From: Darksidea phi
Lineage: Eukaryota; Ascomycota; Dothideomycetes; Pleosporales; Lentitheciaceae
NCBI GenBank assembly: GCA_030770425.1
Contig: JASJFT010000041.1
Span: 124,001-188,000, forward strand
DNA length: 64,000 nucleotides
Direction: 5' to 3'
The first letter of the stretch is position 1. Each line of letters begins with the position of its first letter. The notes under the pieces are model-generated. The model was not told where the DNA came from, did no database searches, and saw nothing but the letters and a program-made list of their open reading frames with translations. Made by a program: the position numbers and the translations under genes. Shown piece by piece: positions 22,029 through 32,778 of this stretch.

Positions 22029-23210
22029 TCATGCCATCATCACCACAGCGATGTGCAGCCAACCGTCCAAATACGCAGTCGCTCGTATCAGGTCCTCCAC
22101 GCTTGCACCCAAAGGAAGGACGGCACCGTGGAGCACGGCCTGTGCAAGGAGTGGGCTCCGTCTACTCGGGAACAAGGTCGGTAATATATGATTGAGTGCA
22201 GTCCCGATGGTCTGCGGTTGACCTAGAAGCAAATCAGCCGTCCAATGCCACTGTAAGTGCGTATGAATCTAACTCACGAGACGTTAGCGACGGGGTGATT
22301 AACGACTGTACTACTCGTAATGAGCCTGGCGGGGGGTCCCGTTCTTCCTTTCTGGATTTGTCGGTTGTGTCTTCATCTGGCGGCTCTTCAGTCTGCTCGG
22401 CCTTTCCGGCCGATCTGGCATCAGGCGAAGCTGCGTGCGGAAGATAGAGTCGGACAGGCAGATGCCGCAAAGTAGCGCCTTGGGGATTCAAGAGCTTTTG
22501 GTTGATTGGATTGAAGAGGGAAAAGTTGTGCTGCCTGACTGACTCCCAGAGCTGTGTCGAGTCTTCCTTGCTCAGGAACATAACGGTTTTGCCGGTTCCG
22601 GTCCGGAGATAGTCTGCCTGAGATTTGTCAGTCTAACAATAACTATTCGAGGGTGGATGAGAAGTGACATACTTCTTTCACACTGTGAATATAGAGATCA
22701 TGAAGGTGTTTGCCTTCAGTATCGAGCTTAACAAGCTGGTCCACGGGATAATCGGAGAAGTGGACCGTCAACTTCCATGGTAACGGGTTTTGCTCCTCTC
22801 CGTCTGTATGATGCTCTTGCTTTCCAGCACCATCTTCAGGATAGGCTGGCTCCGCTCCGGAATAGAGATCGTAAAGCAATCCAAGCGGATAATGCCACTT
22901 CAAAGGAACGCCCTCATACTCCAACCACGCATCTGCCGGTGAAACTTCTGGATAGATCAGACTACTCTCAAAGAACCCATGCACTTTATGAATCAGCAAC
23001 CCCAGATACGAAAGCCGGGGAAACTGAATCTACACATCCATAAATCAATATTCATGAATGCTAGGCAGCAACCTGGAGGGAACCCACCAAGTATGGATCC
23101 GACGCATCATAGGTCCTGCAGTCGCCCTTGTGCAGGCGAATCTCAAGCGGAACAGAGCCATTCCAGACAGTCTGGCGCAGTCTGCTCGTGACGTCGCGAG
23201 CAGCGCTCAT
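22029..23210 (-). CDS. ATG5: Autophagy protein Atg5
   Basis: Conjugation partner of Atg12; the Atg12-Atg5/Atg16 complex acts as E3 for Atg8 lipidation on the phagophore. Four exons on the minus strand: 23210-23088, 23029-22673, 22617-22278 and 22222-22029, with introns of 55-58 bp. The product is 337 aa. UblA begins with RLRQTVWNGSVPLEIRL and LSYLGLLIHKVHGFF. The conserved block PLKWHYPLGLLYDL follows. The helix-rich part holds SVKEADYLRTG, whose Lys159 aligns with the Atg12 acceptor lysine of the family. UblB has GATLRHLPVRLYLP and the C-terminal QTIGTALNHILPTLFPS. A charged insert (about residues 208-235) separates strands in UblB. It is divergent to an unknown gene with a 230-bp shared promoter. 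Confidence 0.95.
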
Positions 23211-23440
23211 CGGCTCGGCGAGTTGGATAAAGTTCGATGCAGGTTGACGGGTCTAGAAGGAGTATGGTGGGGTCAGGGCTGATGGCGGGGTTTAAGTTCG
23301 AGCGCGTGGTGGACGCGTGGGGAACCCTGTCTTTCGCGTCTCTATAGAAACCGTCAGCACCTCGTACCGAAACTTTGTGACTTCATGGGCGGGATTTATT
23401 TCTCTCTTCACCTACCGCAAGTGCAGGGGGCTCGACGCAG

Positions 23441-24208
23441 ATGGTGACTCTTACTTCACAGACTTGGACTATGGAAGTCCCGTTGATGAATCGAAAACGA
23501 TCGCGACTCGCATTGGACGACGACGAGGAGGAACAGCAGAGGCTGCCGGAGCCTTCGCCAGCGCTTTCGACGTTCAGCGATACACTGAAGAAGACAAGGA
23601 CGCAAAGCGACTTGGATGATCTGGATATAATACCACCAGAGGACGCGTGGAGCGTGGATATAGACGGCATACTGGCATCGCATACGTTGGCGACACCGCC
23701 CGGGAGTAGCTTGCAAGCGCATAACAACGTGAGCAACTTCAAGAGCGATGAATCTATCATAGTGCTTTGCGTGCAAGGTAATTTGCAGCTGCACTATGAC
23801 CTCTTGTGGTAAGCCATTGCCTGGGATTCACAAAGCTCATATCTAACTGTTCGCAGTTCCTCATTGCCAGACTTGTACTCAATATCACCCGCATTACAAG
23901 CTCTCGTCCTCTGCCGCGACCCATCTACGCATATACCCACCATGTCTGTATCCGTCTCTCTCCCTTTGATACAAGCTGTCGGACCAAACTACAACCATTT
24001 TGTGCGATTAGGCCTATTACACCCATTGGGCGGAGGCGAGTTTCCACTCGACGCCCTAGTTGTGATAGATACCAAAGGGAGGCGGAGACTGGTCCTTCCG
24101 TTTGGTTGGGGTGCTGGTAAACATGCGGGCACACCTGCGGGGGGGATAGTGCAGACACAGCTAATGGAGCTTTTGCGGAGCTGTATAAACATGCTGGTAC
24201 GCGAGTGA
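23441..24208 (+). CDS. Unknown protein divergent from ATG5
   Basis: Exons 23441-23808 and 23857-24208, joined over intron 23809-23856 (GTAAGC...CTAAC...CGCAG), encode 239 aa. I do not recognise the family. The N-terminal third is charged and likely disordered (KRSRLALDDDEEEQQ, DLDDLDIIPPEDAWSVDID). The C-terminal two thirds look folded and well ordered: SDESIIVLCVQGNLQLHYDLL, then SLPLIQAVGPNYNHFVRLGLL and RRRLVLPFGWGAGKHAG, ending in an amphipathic helix (QLMELLRSCINMLV). Several in-frame ATGs occur in the first 20 codons (23441, 23471, 23486), so the true start is uncertain. Convergent with the small stress-type gene. Confidence 0.7.
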
Positions 24209-24529
24209 GGGCTCCAAGTCGTTACGGTACGCTTGAGCGTCTTGTATATAGGAATGTTGCCGCAAGGACTGCGGTACACTGGGATACAAACAAGAGCTCT
24301 TATCCCTGGTTCAACATGGCCAAGCCGGTGCCTAAGCAGTACCCTAGAGCTGAGAAAGGCTAGCACCGGGGCCCACAGCAAGCATCATAACTGGCACAAT
24401 GAAGCAAGACGCTGAAGCAGGTTTCAATGATCAATTCATATTACCTTGATCGTTATATCATAATCAGGAACGCCGTCCTCTGCTTCCATCCATGCAAAGT
24501 ATACCCTCAATGCTAGTCATGCAACTCGC
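24209..24529. other. 3' spacer between convergent genes
   Basis: A 321-bp region between the stops of the unknown plus-strand gene and the small minus-strand gene. Nothing gene-like seen. Confidence 0.55.
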
Positions 24530-25004
24530 CTAGCCAAAGGTGGTTGGCTTGTCTTTGATGGGTATATCGCTACCAGTGGTGTTCTTGTACTGTCCACGAA
24601 TGAAGTCGCTGATCTTCTCGTCCTTGGCCTGCTCGACGGCAGACTACAATGCTGTCAGTGTCCACACAACACCTCTTAGAGCATGACGACATACCTCGTT
24701 GTCTTGAGGACCCGCTCCCATGAACTTCTCCTGAACGTAGTCGATACCTGTTCATTATCAATATGAGTGCCATCGGGAGCGCGGGGTAGCTTGGCAGCTG
24801 AAGTGGAGCTTGATACGCACCCTTGTCTAGATAGTCCTCATTCTTCTCGCTGGCCTTGCCACCACCAGCAGCTTCGTTGAACTTGTTCCCGAGACCGCCG
24901 AGGAAGCCGCCGCCCTCCTTCTGCTCGCCAGAGGCGGAGCCTTGTTGCTGCTGCTCGGTGGGCTTCTGCTCGCCGCTGCCAGTGAACTTGTTGACGAAGT
25001 CCAT
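24530..25004 (-). CDS. Small hydrophilic stress-type fungal protein
   Basis: Three exons on the minus strand, 25004-24821, 24747-24695 and 24643-24530, with introns of 73 and 51 bp, encode 116 aa. The protein is Gln/Gly/Lys-rich and has no hydrophobic core. MDFVNKFTGSGEQ and GFLGGLGNKFNEAAGGG are followed by NEDYLDKGIDYVQEKFMGAGP and EKISDFIRGQYKNTTGSDI. This pattern is common in conserved fungal proteins linked to stress or DNA damage response, but I cannot name a biochemical role. The upstream 376 bp are shared with the divergent CobW gene and contain one STRE-like CCCCT (25227-25231). The last two exons join perfectly in phase to give the conserved C-terminus. Confidence 0.82.
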
Positions 25005-25380
25005 GATTATTGGTAGATTGAGCGAGTTGGTAGGTTGATAGGTGGTCTTGAAGTAAGTAAGGCAAAGTCGATAGAGTTGAGCTGAGGATGTAGGTGGATT
25101 GGAGCTGGAGCTGGAAAAAGCAGGTATTTATGTAGGAAGTAGGCCGCGGCTTGCACAGGCTTGATATCTTGGAACGTGGTAGTGTAACTTTGTGCCTTGA
25201 CTGGTGCTGTCCCCGATTGACGGTTCCCCCTTGATCGTATCGACGTCATTCTAGACCCCGCCATGGACCCTGGACCCGAAAAAGCAAGCGCGACACGTGA
25301 GCTCAACACCCCACATGGAGACTTTTTGGCATGTCCTCAGCGACGAGTCTCTTTCGCTACCTACGCTCCTTTATAGTGCC
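25005..25380. other. Divergent promoter, stress protein / CobW GTPase
   Basis: A 376-bp shared 5' region. One CCCCT stress-element-like pentamer at 25227-25231; otherwise no clear motif and no gene. Confidence 0.5.
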
Positions 25381-26564
25381 ATGATACCCATCACAATAAT
25401 CACAGGTTTCCTTGGGTCGGGAAAGACGAGTAAGGTTTCATCTTTATCTGCATATCTCGATCTTTCGTAACACGATTAGCCCTTATCCTCAACTTGATAC
25501 CGCAACTGCCCAAAACCTACAAACTTGCCCTCTTGAAAAACGAATATGGGGACGTCGCCGTCGATTCTCAACTCGCCTCCTCCAGCGCCATCTCCGGCGT
25601 TCAAGAGCTCCTCAATGGCTGCATATGTTGCAACCTCGTGGGACAACTCTCTGAAGCACTCGAAACGCTTGCACGCGACATCGTCCCCGATCGCATCGTA
25701 ATCGAGACATCTGGTTCCGCCTTTCCTGCCACCCTCGCTATGGAGGTCAATCGCCTCGCTCGAGATACTGGAAGATACATACTAGATGGAGTCATGTCGG
25801 TTATCGATGTGGAGAATTGGAAGGGCTACGAAGATACTTCGTATACAGCAAAGCTACAGGCGAAATACACAGATCTTATTGTTTTGAACAAGTGGGAGCT
25901 GGTCAATGAGAGGAGAATAGAGGACGTGGAAGATTCGATTCTAGCATTAGAGATCGACCCGCCAACGCCAAGAACAAAGAGCGACAAAGGGTGGGTGGAT
26001 AAAGACATTATCTTTGGATTAGATGCAAAGCTTGCGAAAGAAATCGGGACGCAATCGAAACATCACCACGACCACGAACATTCGACCGAGGTGGAAGTGC
26101 TGAGCGTCACGTTGACGAGCAATGGAGGGAAGAAGGGAGTCGATGTGGAGAGGCTGAACAAACTGCTAGAAGAGCCTACTAGGGACTGCATATACCGGAT
26201 AAAGGGCGTTATGTACTCATCAAAGCCGCCAAAAGCATCGGATAACAGCAACAGTAAAGGATCAGCATTGGACGTCAACTACGGCCGAGCAAGATACATC
26301 CTGAACTGGGCTTTCGGACGCTGGACCTTTACACAGGTGCCCCTCCCCTCTACTACATCGACACCATTGGCATCCGGTACTACAACGCCCGTCAGTTCTG
26401 GGCAAACGACACCATCTCCTCCGGGGGAAGAGCCTGAGCTTCGGTTAACTGTGATGACTGCGAGATATGAATCGAACCAGTTTCAGAAACTCATAGAGTC
26501 GAGTGGATTTGTTGCACTCGAAGGTGGAGTAGAGGGAACATTGACTGTCAAGCGAGTTCAATGA
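25381..26564 (+). CDS. CobW/COG0523 metal-chaperone GTPase
   Basis: G3E P-loop GTPase of the CobW/P47K family, which handles zinc or cobalt transfer. Exons 25381-25429 and 25480-26564, with intron 25430-25479 splitting the P-loop codon, give 377 aa. Walker A is GFLGSGKT at residues 9-16. NEYGDVAVD and the metal-site CxCC motif (GCICCNL) follow, and the guanine site NKWEL is near residue 160. A His/Asp stretch KHHHDHEHSTE (near residue 220) sits before the CobW C-terminal domain, which ends at LIESSGFVALEGGVEG. The protein starts only eight residues before Walker A, so it lacks the N-terminal CPELVPP-type motif that ZNG1 uses to bind methionine aminopeptidase. It is probably another COG0523 subgroup. 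Confidence 0.9.
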
Positions 26565-26845
26565 TTTATATCTGCGATGACTATAAGGAAGAACCCGGAA
26601 CTAGAGGATCGCTTTCCTATGCATTAGACAAGGCAGTGTGTGAAAAGCCTTTCACTTAATACTAGCACGCTTAGGATTCTTATCCTGCTTACCGGGTTTG
26701 GTGGACATTTGCGGGGAGGAAATGGTATGAGGTGTACTTGGAATAAATTATGTGGTGAGATGCCGATATTGTGAGGTCTTGCTTCTGCGCTGTTCTAACT
26801 ACAGTCTTCCGTCAAGATTTTTCTTGGTTCGAGGAGATTCAGACT

Positions 26846-28111
26846 TTATTTCAATGATTCACAGAACCCGTTGGGAGAAATATCTCTATCTCCTTTCTCC
26901 CGACAATGGTAAATGTACAGATGGACGGTCTCTTCGCCAACATCTTCGTCTCCGGGGAGCGGGTATTCGATTGTATCCTTCGTGCGAAATCCGGCATTAG
27001 ACATTAGATTGAAGAACACTTCTTCGCTAGAGTGCCGTATCTTCATAGCTATTGCGACTGTGAGGTGAGGTGAAGTCTCCGCTATTTTGTTGATTTTGTT
27101 GACCAGAGCAGGACTGCATAGCACTGTCAGTTTATGGAAAAGCCGTAACGAGACGTACCCACCTGCTGTCGGGATTGTATGTGCAATCAGCCGCTATGAC
27201 TAGATCGATTTGTGCGCAGTGCGGACATCGCTTTCCACGGCCTTGTAGGAGTTCCGGTAGATCTTCTTCCCAGTCCAGCTCCTGAAATGTGATGTTGGCT
27301 CGATCCTTCATACTTTGCTTGAGATTGTGCTTCACAATTTCCTCTGCTTCTGCAAGATCCGTGAGGACGACGTTGGCATCTTCTAAGAGTTTGGCAATAG
27401 TCATCCCAACCTAGGATATGAGCACAGGCACTCTACGAGCAATAGCAGAACAACTTACTATGCCACAACCGGTACCTAGTTCCACAATTTGCAGCCTTCT
27501 GCGGCTAGGTTGCGCTAAAGGAAATACCTGTGAGGGGTTTCGGGCTAAAAGGTCGCTCATGTGACATGACAAAGTTATTCCGGCGTCCCTTTGTACTTTC
27601 AGCAAGCGACTCTATCACGGTGGATAGACAAGTACCATAAATGACGAGCTATACTCTCCCCAGTCTCCTCCCATACATCTACTCGAACCCCATTGCCCAC
27701 ATCAAACCGTCTCTCAACAAGCTTTTCGGCTTCAGTCTCATTTGTTGACGGGTCGATTCGAGCACTCCAAGCAGATACTGTCCCTCGAAAGTCTTCATCC
27801 AACAGCTTACTGAAATCGTCATATTTCGACTTGGGCTCTACACCGATGCGGACCTTCATAGGCCGGGTTCCCCGTGCTTTACTGATAGGAAAAGTTATTG
27901 GGAGACTTCGCCCGCCGGTCCATTGTACCGTTTTCCAGAGGATGACCTCTTCTGATTCTGCGTCTAGAAGTTCGGCTGAAAGTGTAAGGTCACGAGGTAG
28001 AAACGAGTCTCCCAAGTCAGATGTGATAGTGATCAGGCAGTTTATTTGCGGTTTAGATGGATTTTTTTCGTAGACGATGCGAGGTGCCTTGAGAAAACGA
28101 ATGTAGCGCAT
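26846..28111 (-). CDS. Family-16 (METTL21-like) methyltransferase
   Basis: Seven-beta-strand SAM methyltransferase of the group that methylates lysines of translation and chaperone proteins. Four exons on the minus strand: 28111-27636, 27588-27459, 27410-27163 and 27113-26846. The introns are 47-48 bp and the product is 373 aa. The N-terminal 150 residues form a beta-rich domain not needed for catalysis. Then come VWEETGESIARHLWDAGITLS, the SAM motif I VELGTGCGIVG, VVLTDLAEAEEIVKHN and the post-motif II site DLVIAADCTYNPDS (substrate loop). The intron-1 acceptor is AAG at 27589; it was chosen because it alone restores the family motif ARHLWDAG. Substrate unknown. Divergent with the next plus-strand gene. 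Confidence 0.85.
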
Positions 28112-28488
28112 GACTGGGCATGTAGAATGACGGGGAAAATGTAATGACGAACAAGATCAATTAAACGAGGGTGGAAATAATCAGAAGTGAACGGTAGGGC
28201 GAGCCGAGTAAGCGTCGCTACGCTTTCCCTCCAGATGCGGGTAGCAGTGAATTCTCCTCGCACGTGCCCCGTCTGTGCGTTTCATTCGCGCTGGGGATAC
28301 GTCAACAGCCTCAACCACAGCTGAGGCCTCAACGCCTTGCACTACAACCCTTGGATCCCCCGCTTTCTCACCGCAAAGAAGTGCATCACCATTTTCGCCA
28401 CCAAAACCCAATGCGCCACTCCATAGCAGCCCGCCGCTGCCGCTACGTCACTCCCCTTCCCCAGCCACCTCGTTGATCAACCGCCGCT
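28112..28488. other. Divergent promoter, methyltransferase / acidic unknown gene
   Basis: A 377-bp shared 5' region. The right half is C-rich, as in many fungal core promoters. No gene seen. Confidence 0.5.
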
Positions 28489-29964
28489 ATGTACCGCCGT
28501 GGCGATCCACGCTGGAACCGCACGATCCAGAATATCACCGACACGGTCGAACACGCAAACGAGTCGGCGCAAGAGGGGCTTTATAGCTTCACCCACCAAT
28601 ATATCAATCCTTGTTTCCAGTCCGTAACGCAATGCGTCAATGCTTGCACCGCGCCTTGCTTCCCTTCACAAAACGACCGCCGGCGGCACCGTGCAAGATC
28701 GCGTGGGATAGCTGAGTCGAGTTTTGACTTCTATGATGACTGGGAAGAGGACGAGAATGACGGGCTATTGGGGTGGGGTAACGATAATCTGGACAGGCTA
28801 TGGGGAAACTCGAGTAACTATGGCGCTGTCACTCAGCCTGGTCGTCAGAACACTATGAGCTATGGGAATCGGACTCGCGACCCCAAATACAACAAGGCGA
28901 GGAGGAAAAGCGCGGTGCAGCACCACGATGGCGGGCCGGATCCGACCATCATTCCGAGTTCATCATACTTTGGCTTTCTCGGTAGATTGCCCTTCAAGGT
29001 CGGCGGGAAGGTCCTGCGGTACAAACCATCGGCGGCCGATTTGACAGAGCATCCCGGGCAGTCGAGGAGAAGTTATGAAGAGGCTGTGGTAGAGTCACAG
29101 CCATTGATCGAGAACAGCGACGAGGAAGTGGAAACAGGCAATGAAAGGAAGGAACACAGGCGCAAGCGGAGCCAGACAGATGCATCTGGACACACCACAG
29201 ATTCATTAAGCTCGCGAGGAGACATCTTCCCCAGCGACGACGAAGACGACGCCGTACCTCTAGACGACGAGTTCACTCTAGCACTCGAACGACGGTCGAC
29301 AGGACAAGGGCACGATGACACGAGCAGCGGCAAAAGCAAGCTCCACTCGCCGAATAAGAACAAGATCAAGCGGCCCGCCGGATCACGCATGTCCACAAGG
29401 TCAACATCTACGCGCAATACGCAAGATTCAGGCAGGAGGAGCGTGGAGCGATCTGCCTCTGAAGCTATAGAGGAGATTCCCACCCTATTCGACCTGAAAC
29501 AGGAGGAAGAGCGCGTGCGCATCGAAGAGGAAGCTGAGGTTGAGCGGAAACGCTACGATGCGCAGCAACTTGCTTTAAAGCGCGGTCTAGCACCAGACCA
29601 GCGTCTCCAGATTCCTGGGCGGACAAACTCTTCTAGCCCCAATCGAAGTCCTGCGTCGCCTCGCAGTCCGTCTCCGAGAGGCGCCATACAGTCGTCAACT
29701 CCCCCCTTGCTACTATCTACAACCAGCGAACCGGATAGGGAGTCAGAAACTGCGGGCTCGACCTTTCCTACAGTCGATTCGCAGACGATGCCGGATAGCA
29801 GCTCGTTCCACGTTGACGAGTCAGACTACTCCAGCTTAGCACCTACGCCCAACAGGCCATTGTCTTTGAGGAATGAGTCGCGCGAGCTGGCAGTTGAGCC
29901 TGAGCCTGAAGAAACCAATTTTGTGCCTGCAAGACTTCCGCGCTTCGACTCCAGACCCGATTGA
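28489..29964 (+). CDS. Unknown conserved-type acidic/Ser-rich protein
   Basis: A single exon of 491 aa, not assigned to a family. The first 60 residues are ordered with several Cys (YINPCFQSVTQCVNACTAPCFPS), followed by basic RRRHRARSRG and an acidic aromatic block (SSFDFYDDWEEDENDGLLGWGNDNLDRLWG). A short conserved-looking segment, YFGFLGRLPFKVGGKVLRYKPSAADL, lies near residue 160. The rest is long disordered charged sequence with Ser-Pro repeats (SPASPRSPSPRG) and one predicted coiled coil of Glu/Arg near residues 330-360 (DLKQEEERVRIEEEAEVERKR is its core). No membrane segment. Function cannot be stated; the layout suggests a scaffold or regulatory protein. Confidence 0.75.
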   Translation: MYRRGDPRWNRTIQNITDTVEHANESAQEGLYSFTHQYINPCFQSVTQCVNACTAPCFPSQNDRRRHRARSRGIAESSFDFYDDWEEDENDGLLGWGNDNLDRLWGNSSNYGAVTQPGRQNTMSYGNRTRDPKYNKARRKSAVQHHDGGPDPTIIPSSSYFGFLGRLPFKVGGKVLRYKPSAADLTEHPGQSRRSYEEAVVESQPLIENSDEEVETGNERKEHRRKRSQTDASGHTTDSLSSRGDIFPSDDEDDAVPLDDEFTLALERRSTGQGHDDTSSGKSKLHSPNKNKIKRPAGSRMSTRSTSTRNTQDSGRRSVERSASEAIEEIPTLFDLKQEEERVRIEEEAEVERKRYDAQQLALKRGLAPDQRLQIPGRTNSSSPNRSPASPRSPSPRGAIQSSTPPLLLSTTSEPDRESETAGSTFPTVDSQTMPDSSSFHVDESDYSSLAPTPNRPLSLRNESRELAVEPEPEETNFVPARLPRFDSRPD

Positions 29965-30253
29965 ACGTATCGAGGAGTGTATGATTAGAATGTGTCATGA
30001 TTTTCAAGACAACCTTTCAGAGGCTATAAGCAGGCTGGGCCTTTCCTCCGCAGCGCAGAATCGTGCCGCGGACCTGAGAGCACCGACACGTTATGCTGCC
30101 GAGGAGTGCAGGATAGGGATGGGTTACAGAACCTGCACAGGTACGCATTATCAACTTATGAATGCATATGCCAAGCATATGTTTGAATGTAATTTGATAT
30201 GTAAAAGTACGAACAAATATGAAGAACTAGTTCCAAGGCCAAAACATCCCATC

Positions 30254-31615
30254 TCACAATCCTTCAAACGTGATCTGTCTCTTCATCAACCCCTGATAAA
30301 TATCATCCAACACGCCTCTCTTCCTTTTCTTGCCTTCCTCTTTCTCCTCTCTCTCCTGTTCTTCTTCTTCATCCAATTCGGCATCTTCCTCCGTCCGTGG
30401 TTTCCACGCCGCTATACTCCCATCTGCGTGCGCAGAGTACATTTCCACATCATGCGCGCGCCACGCCAACGCTGCAATCTTATCCTTCACGTTCATCTTG
30501 CCTTTATCGGTTATATCGTGAGCGCGCCTTTGCTGCTCCGGTCGACGTAGCCGACGGATCAGTTTCCCTTCGAAGAGCTCGTAGCCAAGAATTTCAGCCC
30601 CGTTAGGGTAGAACAAGATATCTTTCTTTGGTTCGAGGTTTTGCACGGGCGGGAGGACCGGGATACAGGGCGCGAGACCGGAGTTTCGCACCATAGGCCC
30701 GAAGTTCGCGAGGGTATTAGCGCCAGTGTCGGTATTCCAGACGCGGATGCGCTGGTCATGGCCGCACGTTACAAGGTGGCGTCCGTCTTCTGCCCAAACG
30801 ATGCCATTGACAGGACCGCGGTGTGCTTTTCCTTGGGTGGAATTGCGGGAGATGGAGGACGTGGGTTTGCTGAGTACACCGACTGAGTCTTCGAGATCTA
30901 GCACACCGAGCTCACCGACGCTGCGTCGAATGTCCCAGAATCGCACACTTCCATCTGTAGCACCGCTAGCAAGGATGTGTTCACGAACGGGACTCCATGC
31001 TGTGCTCAGGATGGCGCCTGAATGTCCTGCGAGGCTGTGTGTACTTGCACCGGATCGCAGGTCTACGAGGCGCACGCACGGGTGCTGTGTTGCGCATGCG
31101 ACAAGAAGATGCGAAGCTATCGGCGAAAGCGCAATATTATAGATGACCGAGTCTAAATCGAAAGCTGCCGAAGGCGCGAGCGTTTCGCTGGAATAGACCT
31201 TAACAGTGTGGTCGTAGGACGAAGTGAGAAACGCCAGACTATCAAAGGGGTAGAATGATATCTGTGTAATGCCTAGCTTATGCTCGTCGGTCGTCTTGTT
31301 CACAGCTGACAGCGGCGCATATGTCGGATACCCGTTCGTAGACGCTGGTTCGGATTCAAGATCCCATATTGCGACCGAGGAATCCGCGCCACCAGAGAGC
31401 ATATACCGGCCTTCGAACCGATCGATTGTCAGCGCATTCACGCCGGAGACATGTGCTGGGGGACGTTCGTTTGGGCTTTCGACGGACGGCAGCTTCTGAC
31501 TGAAGTTCACGGATGAGGGTTGCAGCGCGTAGACGAGGCGCGAGGCTGTTGCGCGTTTGACAGCATCGTGGGAGGTGAAACCGTATGCGCGATCGAGGAG
31601 CTGTTGTGTGTTCAT
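30254..31615 (-). CDS. CSA/ERCC8-type WD40 repair factor (Ckn1/Rad28)
   Basis: A single exon of 453 aa. It has an N-terminal helix MNTQQLLDRAYGFTSHDAVKRA and then about seven WD40 repeats: NALTIDRFEGRYMLSGGADSSVAIWDL, ISFYPFDSLAFLTSSYDHTVKVY, ILSTAWSPVREHILASGATDGSVRFWD and NGIVWAEDGRHLVTCGHDQRIRVW (each quoted only in part). The N-terminal F-x-L-x-R-like helix and the GGADS..IWDL first blade match ERCC8/CSA, the substrate receptor of the CUL4-DDB1 ligase in transcription-coupled nucleotide excision repair; the S. pombe orthologue is ckn1. The C-terminus is a Glu/Lys-rich tail (EEEEQEREEKEEGKKRKRG). It is divergent with the Rrn9-like gene over 190 bp. Confidence 0.85.
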   Translation of the reverse strand: MNTQQLLDRAYGFTSHDAVKRATASRLVYALQPSSVNFSQKLPSVESPNERPPAHVSGVNALTIDRFEGRYMLSGGADSSVAIWDLESEPASTNGYPTYAPLSAVNKTTDEHKLGITQISFYPFDSLAFLTSSYDHTVKVYSSETLAPSAAFDLDSVIYNIALSPIASHLLVACATQHPCVRLVDLRSGASTHSLAGHSGAILSTAWSPVREHILASGATDGSVRFWDIRRSVGELGVLDLEDSVGVLSKPTSSISRNSTQGKAHRGPVNGIVWAEDGRHLVTCGHDQRIRVWNTDTGANTLANFGPMVRNSGLAPCIPVLPPVQNLEPKKDILFYPNGAEILGYELFEGKLIRRLRRPEQQRRAHDITDKGKMNVKDKIAALAWRAHDVEMYSAHADGSIAAWKPRTEEDAELDEEEEQEREEKEEGKKRKRGVLDDIYQGLMKRQITFEGL

Positions 31616-31804
31616 AAGCGACTACATGCTTTGGTTGTCGAGAAGGGGAGGCGGCGGTTTGGTACATGTTGATGCCTTGAAGGTGCTATGACCAGGTGAA
31701 TGGTTACGTAAGGTGCGGGCGGCTTTCACTACGCGTGCTTGGATCCTCTCCGGGGTCTGGCTTCGACACTTACCAAGAGACGATGGTCGAAGTTGGACAT
31801 TAGC

Positions 31805-32475
31805 ATGGCTCAGTTCAAGCGTCCACTTTCTGAGTCTTCCTCGGAAGATGAAAGGTCACAGCTTGCAAGGCCTACAACACGGAGGCCAAATGTATACGAT
31901 GCTGTGGCAGGTAAGTGTTAAACATGTCCGAGTAATATGTGTACTCACAATTTCAAGGCAAAGTCACGCAATCTGGCTTCCTTGGTGCGAAGGCTATTGA
32001 GCAAAGGCGCGCCCAACAACCTCTGCGCCCGGATGAAGTCCTCTTCAAAAAGCTTAATGCACCAATCCGATATGAGGAAACCGACTACTATTTCGCGCAT
32101 AGGAACCTTCCCGAAGATCAAAAGCTGCCTAATGGAGAGCTTCTGAGCGCGCTGCATGCCTATGTCTCAAAGCTGTATTCTAGGACGCAAGAGGCTGGTG
32201 ACCAGAAGGCTTGGAAATGTATGGACGAGACAGCACTGATGGCTTTGGGGATCTTAGTGGAAGAGACGGCGAAGGGGGTACTGGGTGAGACAGGTGACTT
32301 TGCTCTGGTCGAAGCTGCTCGGAGTGATGAGGAAGACGCGCTTGTGGATGTCGAGGGAGCACAAATAGCGACGTCCTCACGCCAAGAAAGTGAAGGACCC
32401 AGCGAGCCCAGCGAAGATAGCACCACGAACATGAATTCATCCGACAGTGGGTCTGACTACAGCTCGAGATGGTGA
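31805..32475 (+). CDS. Possible Rrn9-like RNA polymerase I factor
   Basis: Exons 31805-31910 and 31958-32475, with intron 31911-31957 (GTAAGT...CAAG), encode 207 aa. The middle has ETDYYFAHRNLP, LPNGELLSALHAYVSKLYSR and KCMDETALMALGILVEETAK. These resemble the pattern of the Rrn9 domain of the Pol I upstream activation factor as I remember it, with a Leu-Pro-x-x-x-Leu-Leu-x-Ala-x-His-x-Tyr helix followed by a D-E-(S/T)-A-L-x-A-x-G-I-L-x-E-E helix. The ends are disordered (SESSSEDERSQ, and a Ser/Asp-rich tail). The assignment is from pattern memory alone and could be wrong; the gene itself is well supported by the splice. Confidence 0.6.
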
Positions 32476-32778
32476 GAGTAAGCCACTTCCCTCAGTGAGT
32501 TGAGAAAATAACGATCAAAGATGGACCAGAAATGCAGATCAACAGATGTAATGTTCAACGTCTCCTCTAGAATGCTCTTCAAGAATTGCTTCGATGTAAC
32601 AGTAGGATTGTCTCAATGTTCGAGATCGCGCCTGTACTTTCTGAGAGATGCTGGCTTGGCAGTGCCTCTGAAGCAGGCACGTCCGACGAAGCCTCAACAT
32701 GCGACACTCAACTCTCACTCACACCTAACAAATCTGCTGAGAGCAAGCCGTCACACACCTTTTCCGCTTTTCTCAGCC
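32476..32778. other. Intergenic, Rrn9-like 3' / MND1 5'
   Basis: A 303-bp tandem spacer with no gene or clear motif. Confidence 0.5.

Noticed and set aside
26652..26708. Minus-strand 18-residue Lys-rich peptide (MSTKPGKQDKNPKRASIK)
   Set aside because: Too short to support, no splice partner found, and no known micropeptide matches.
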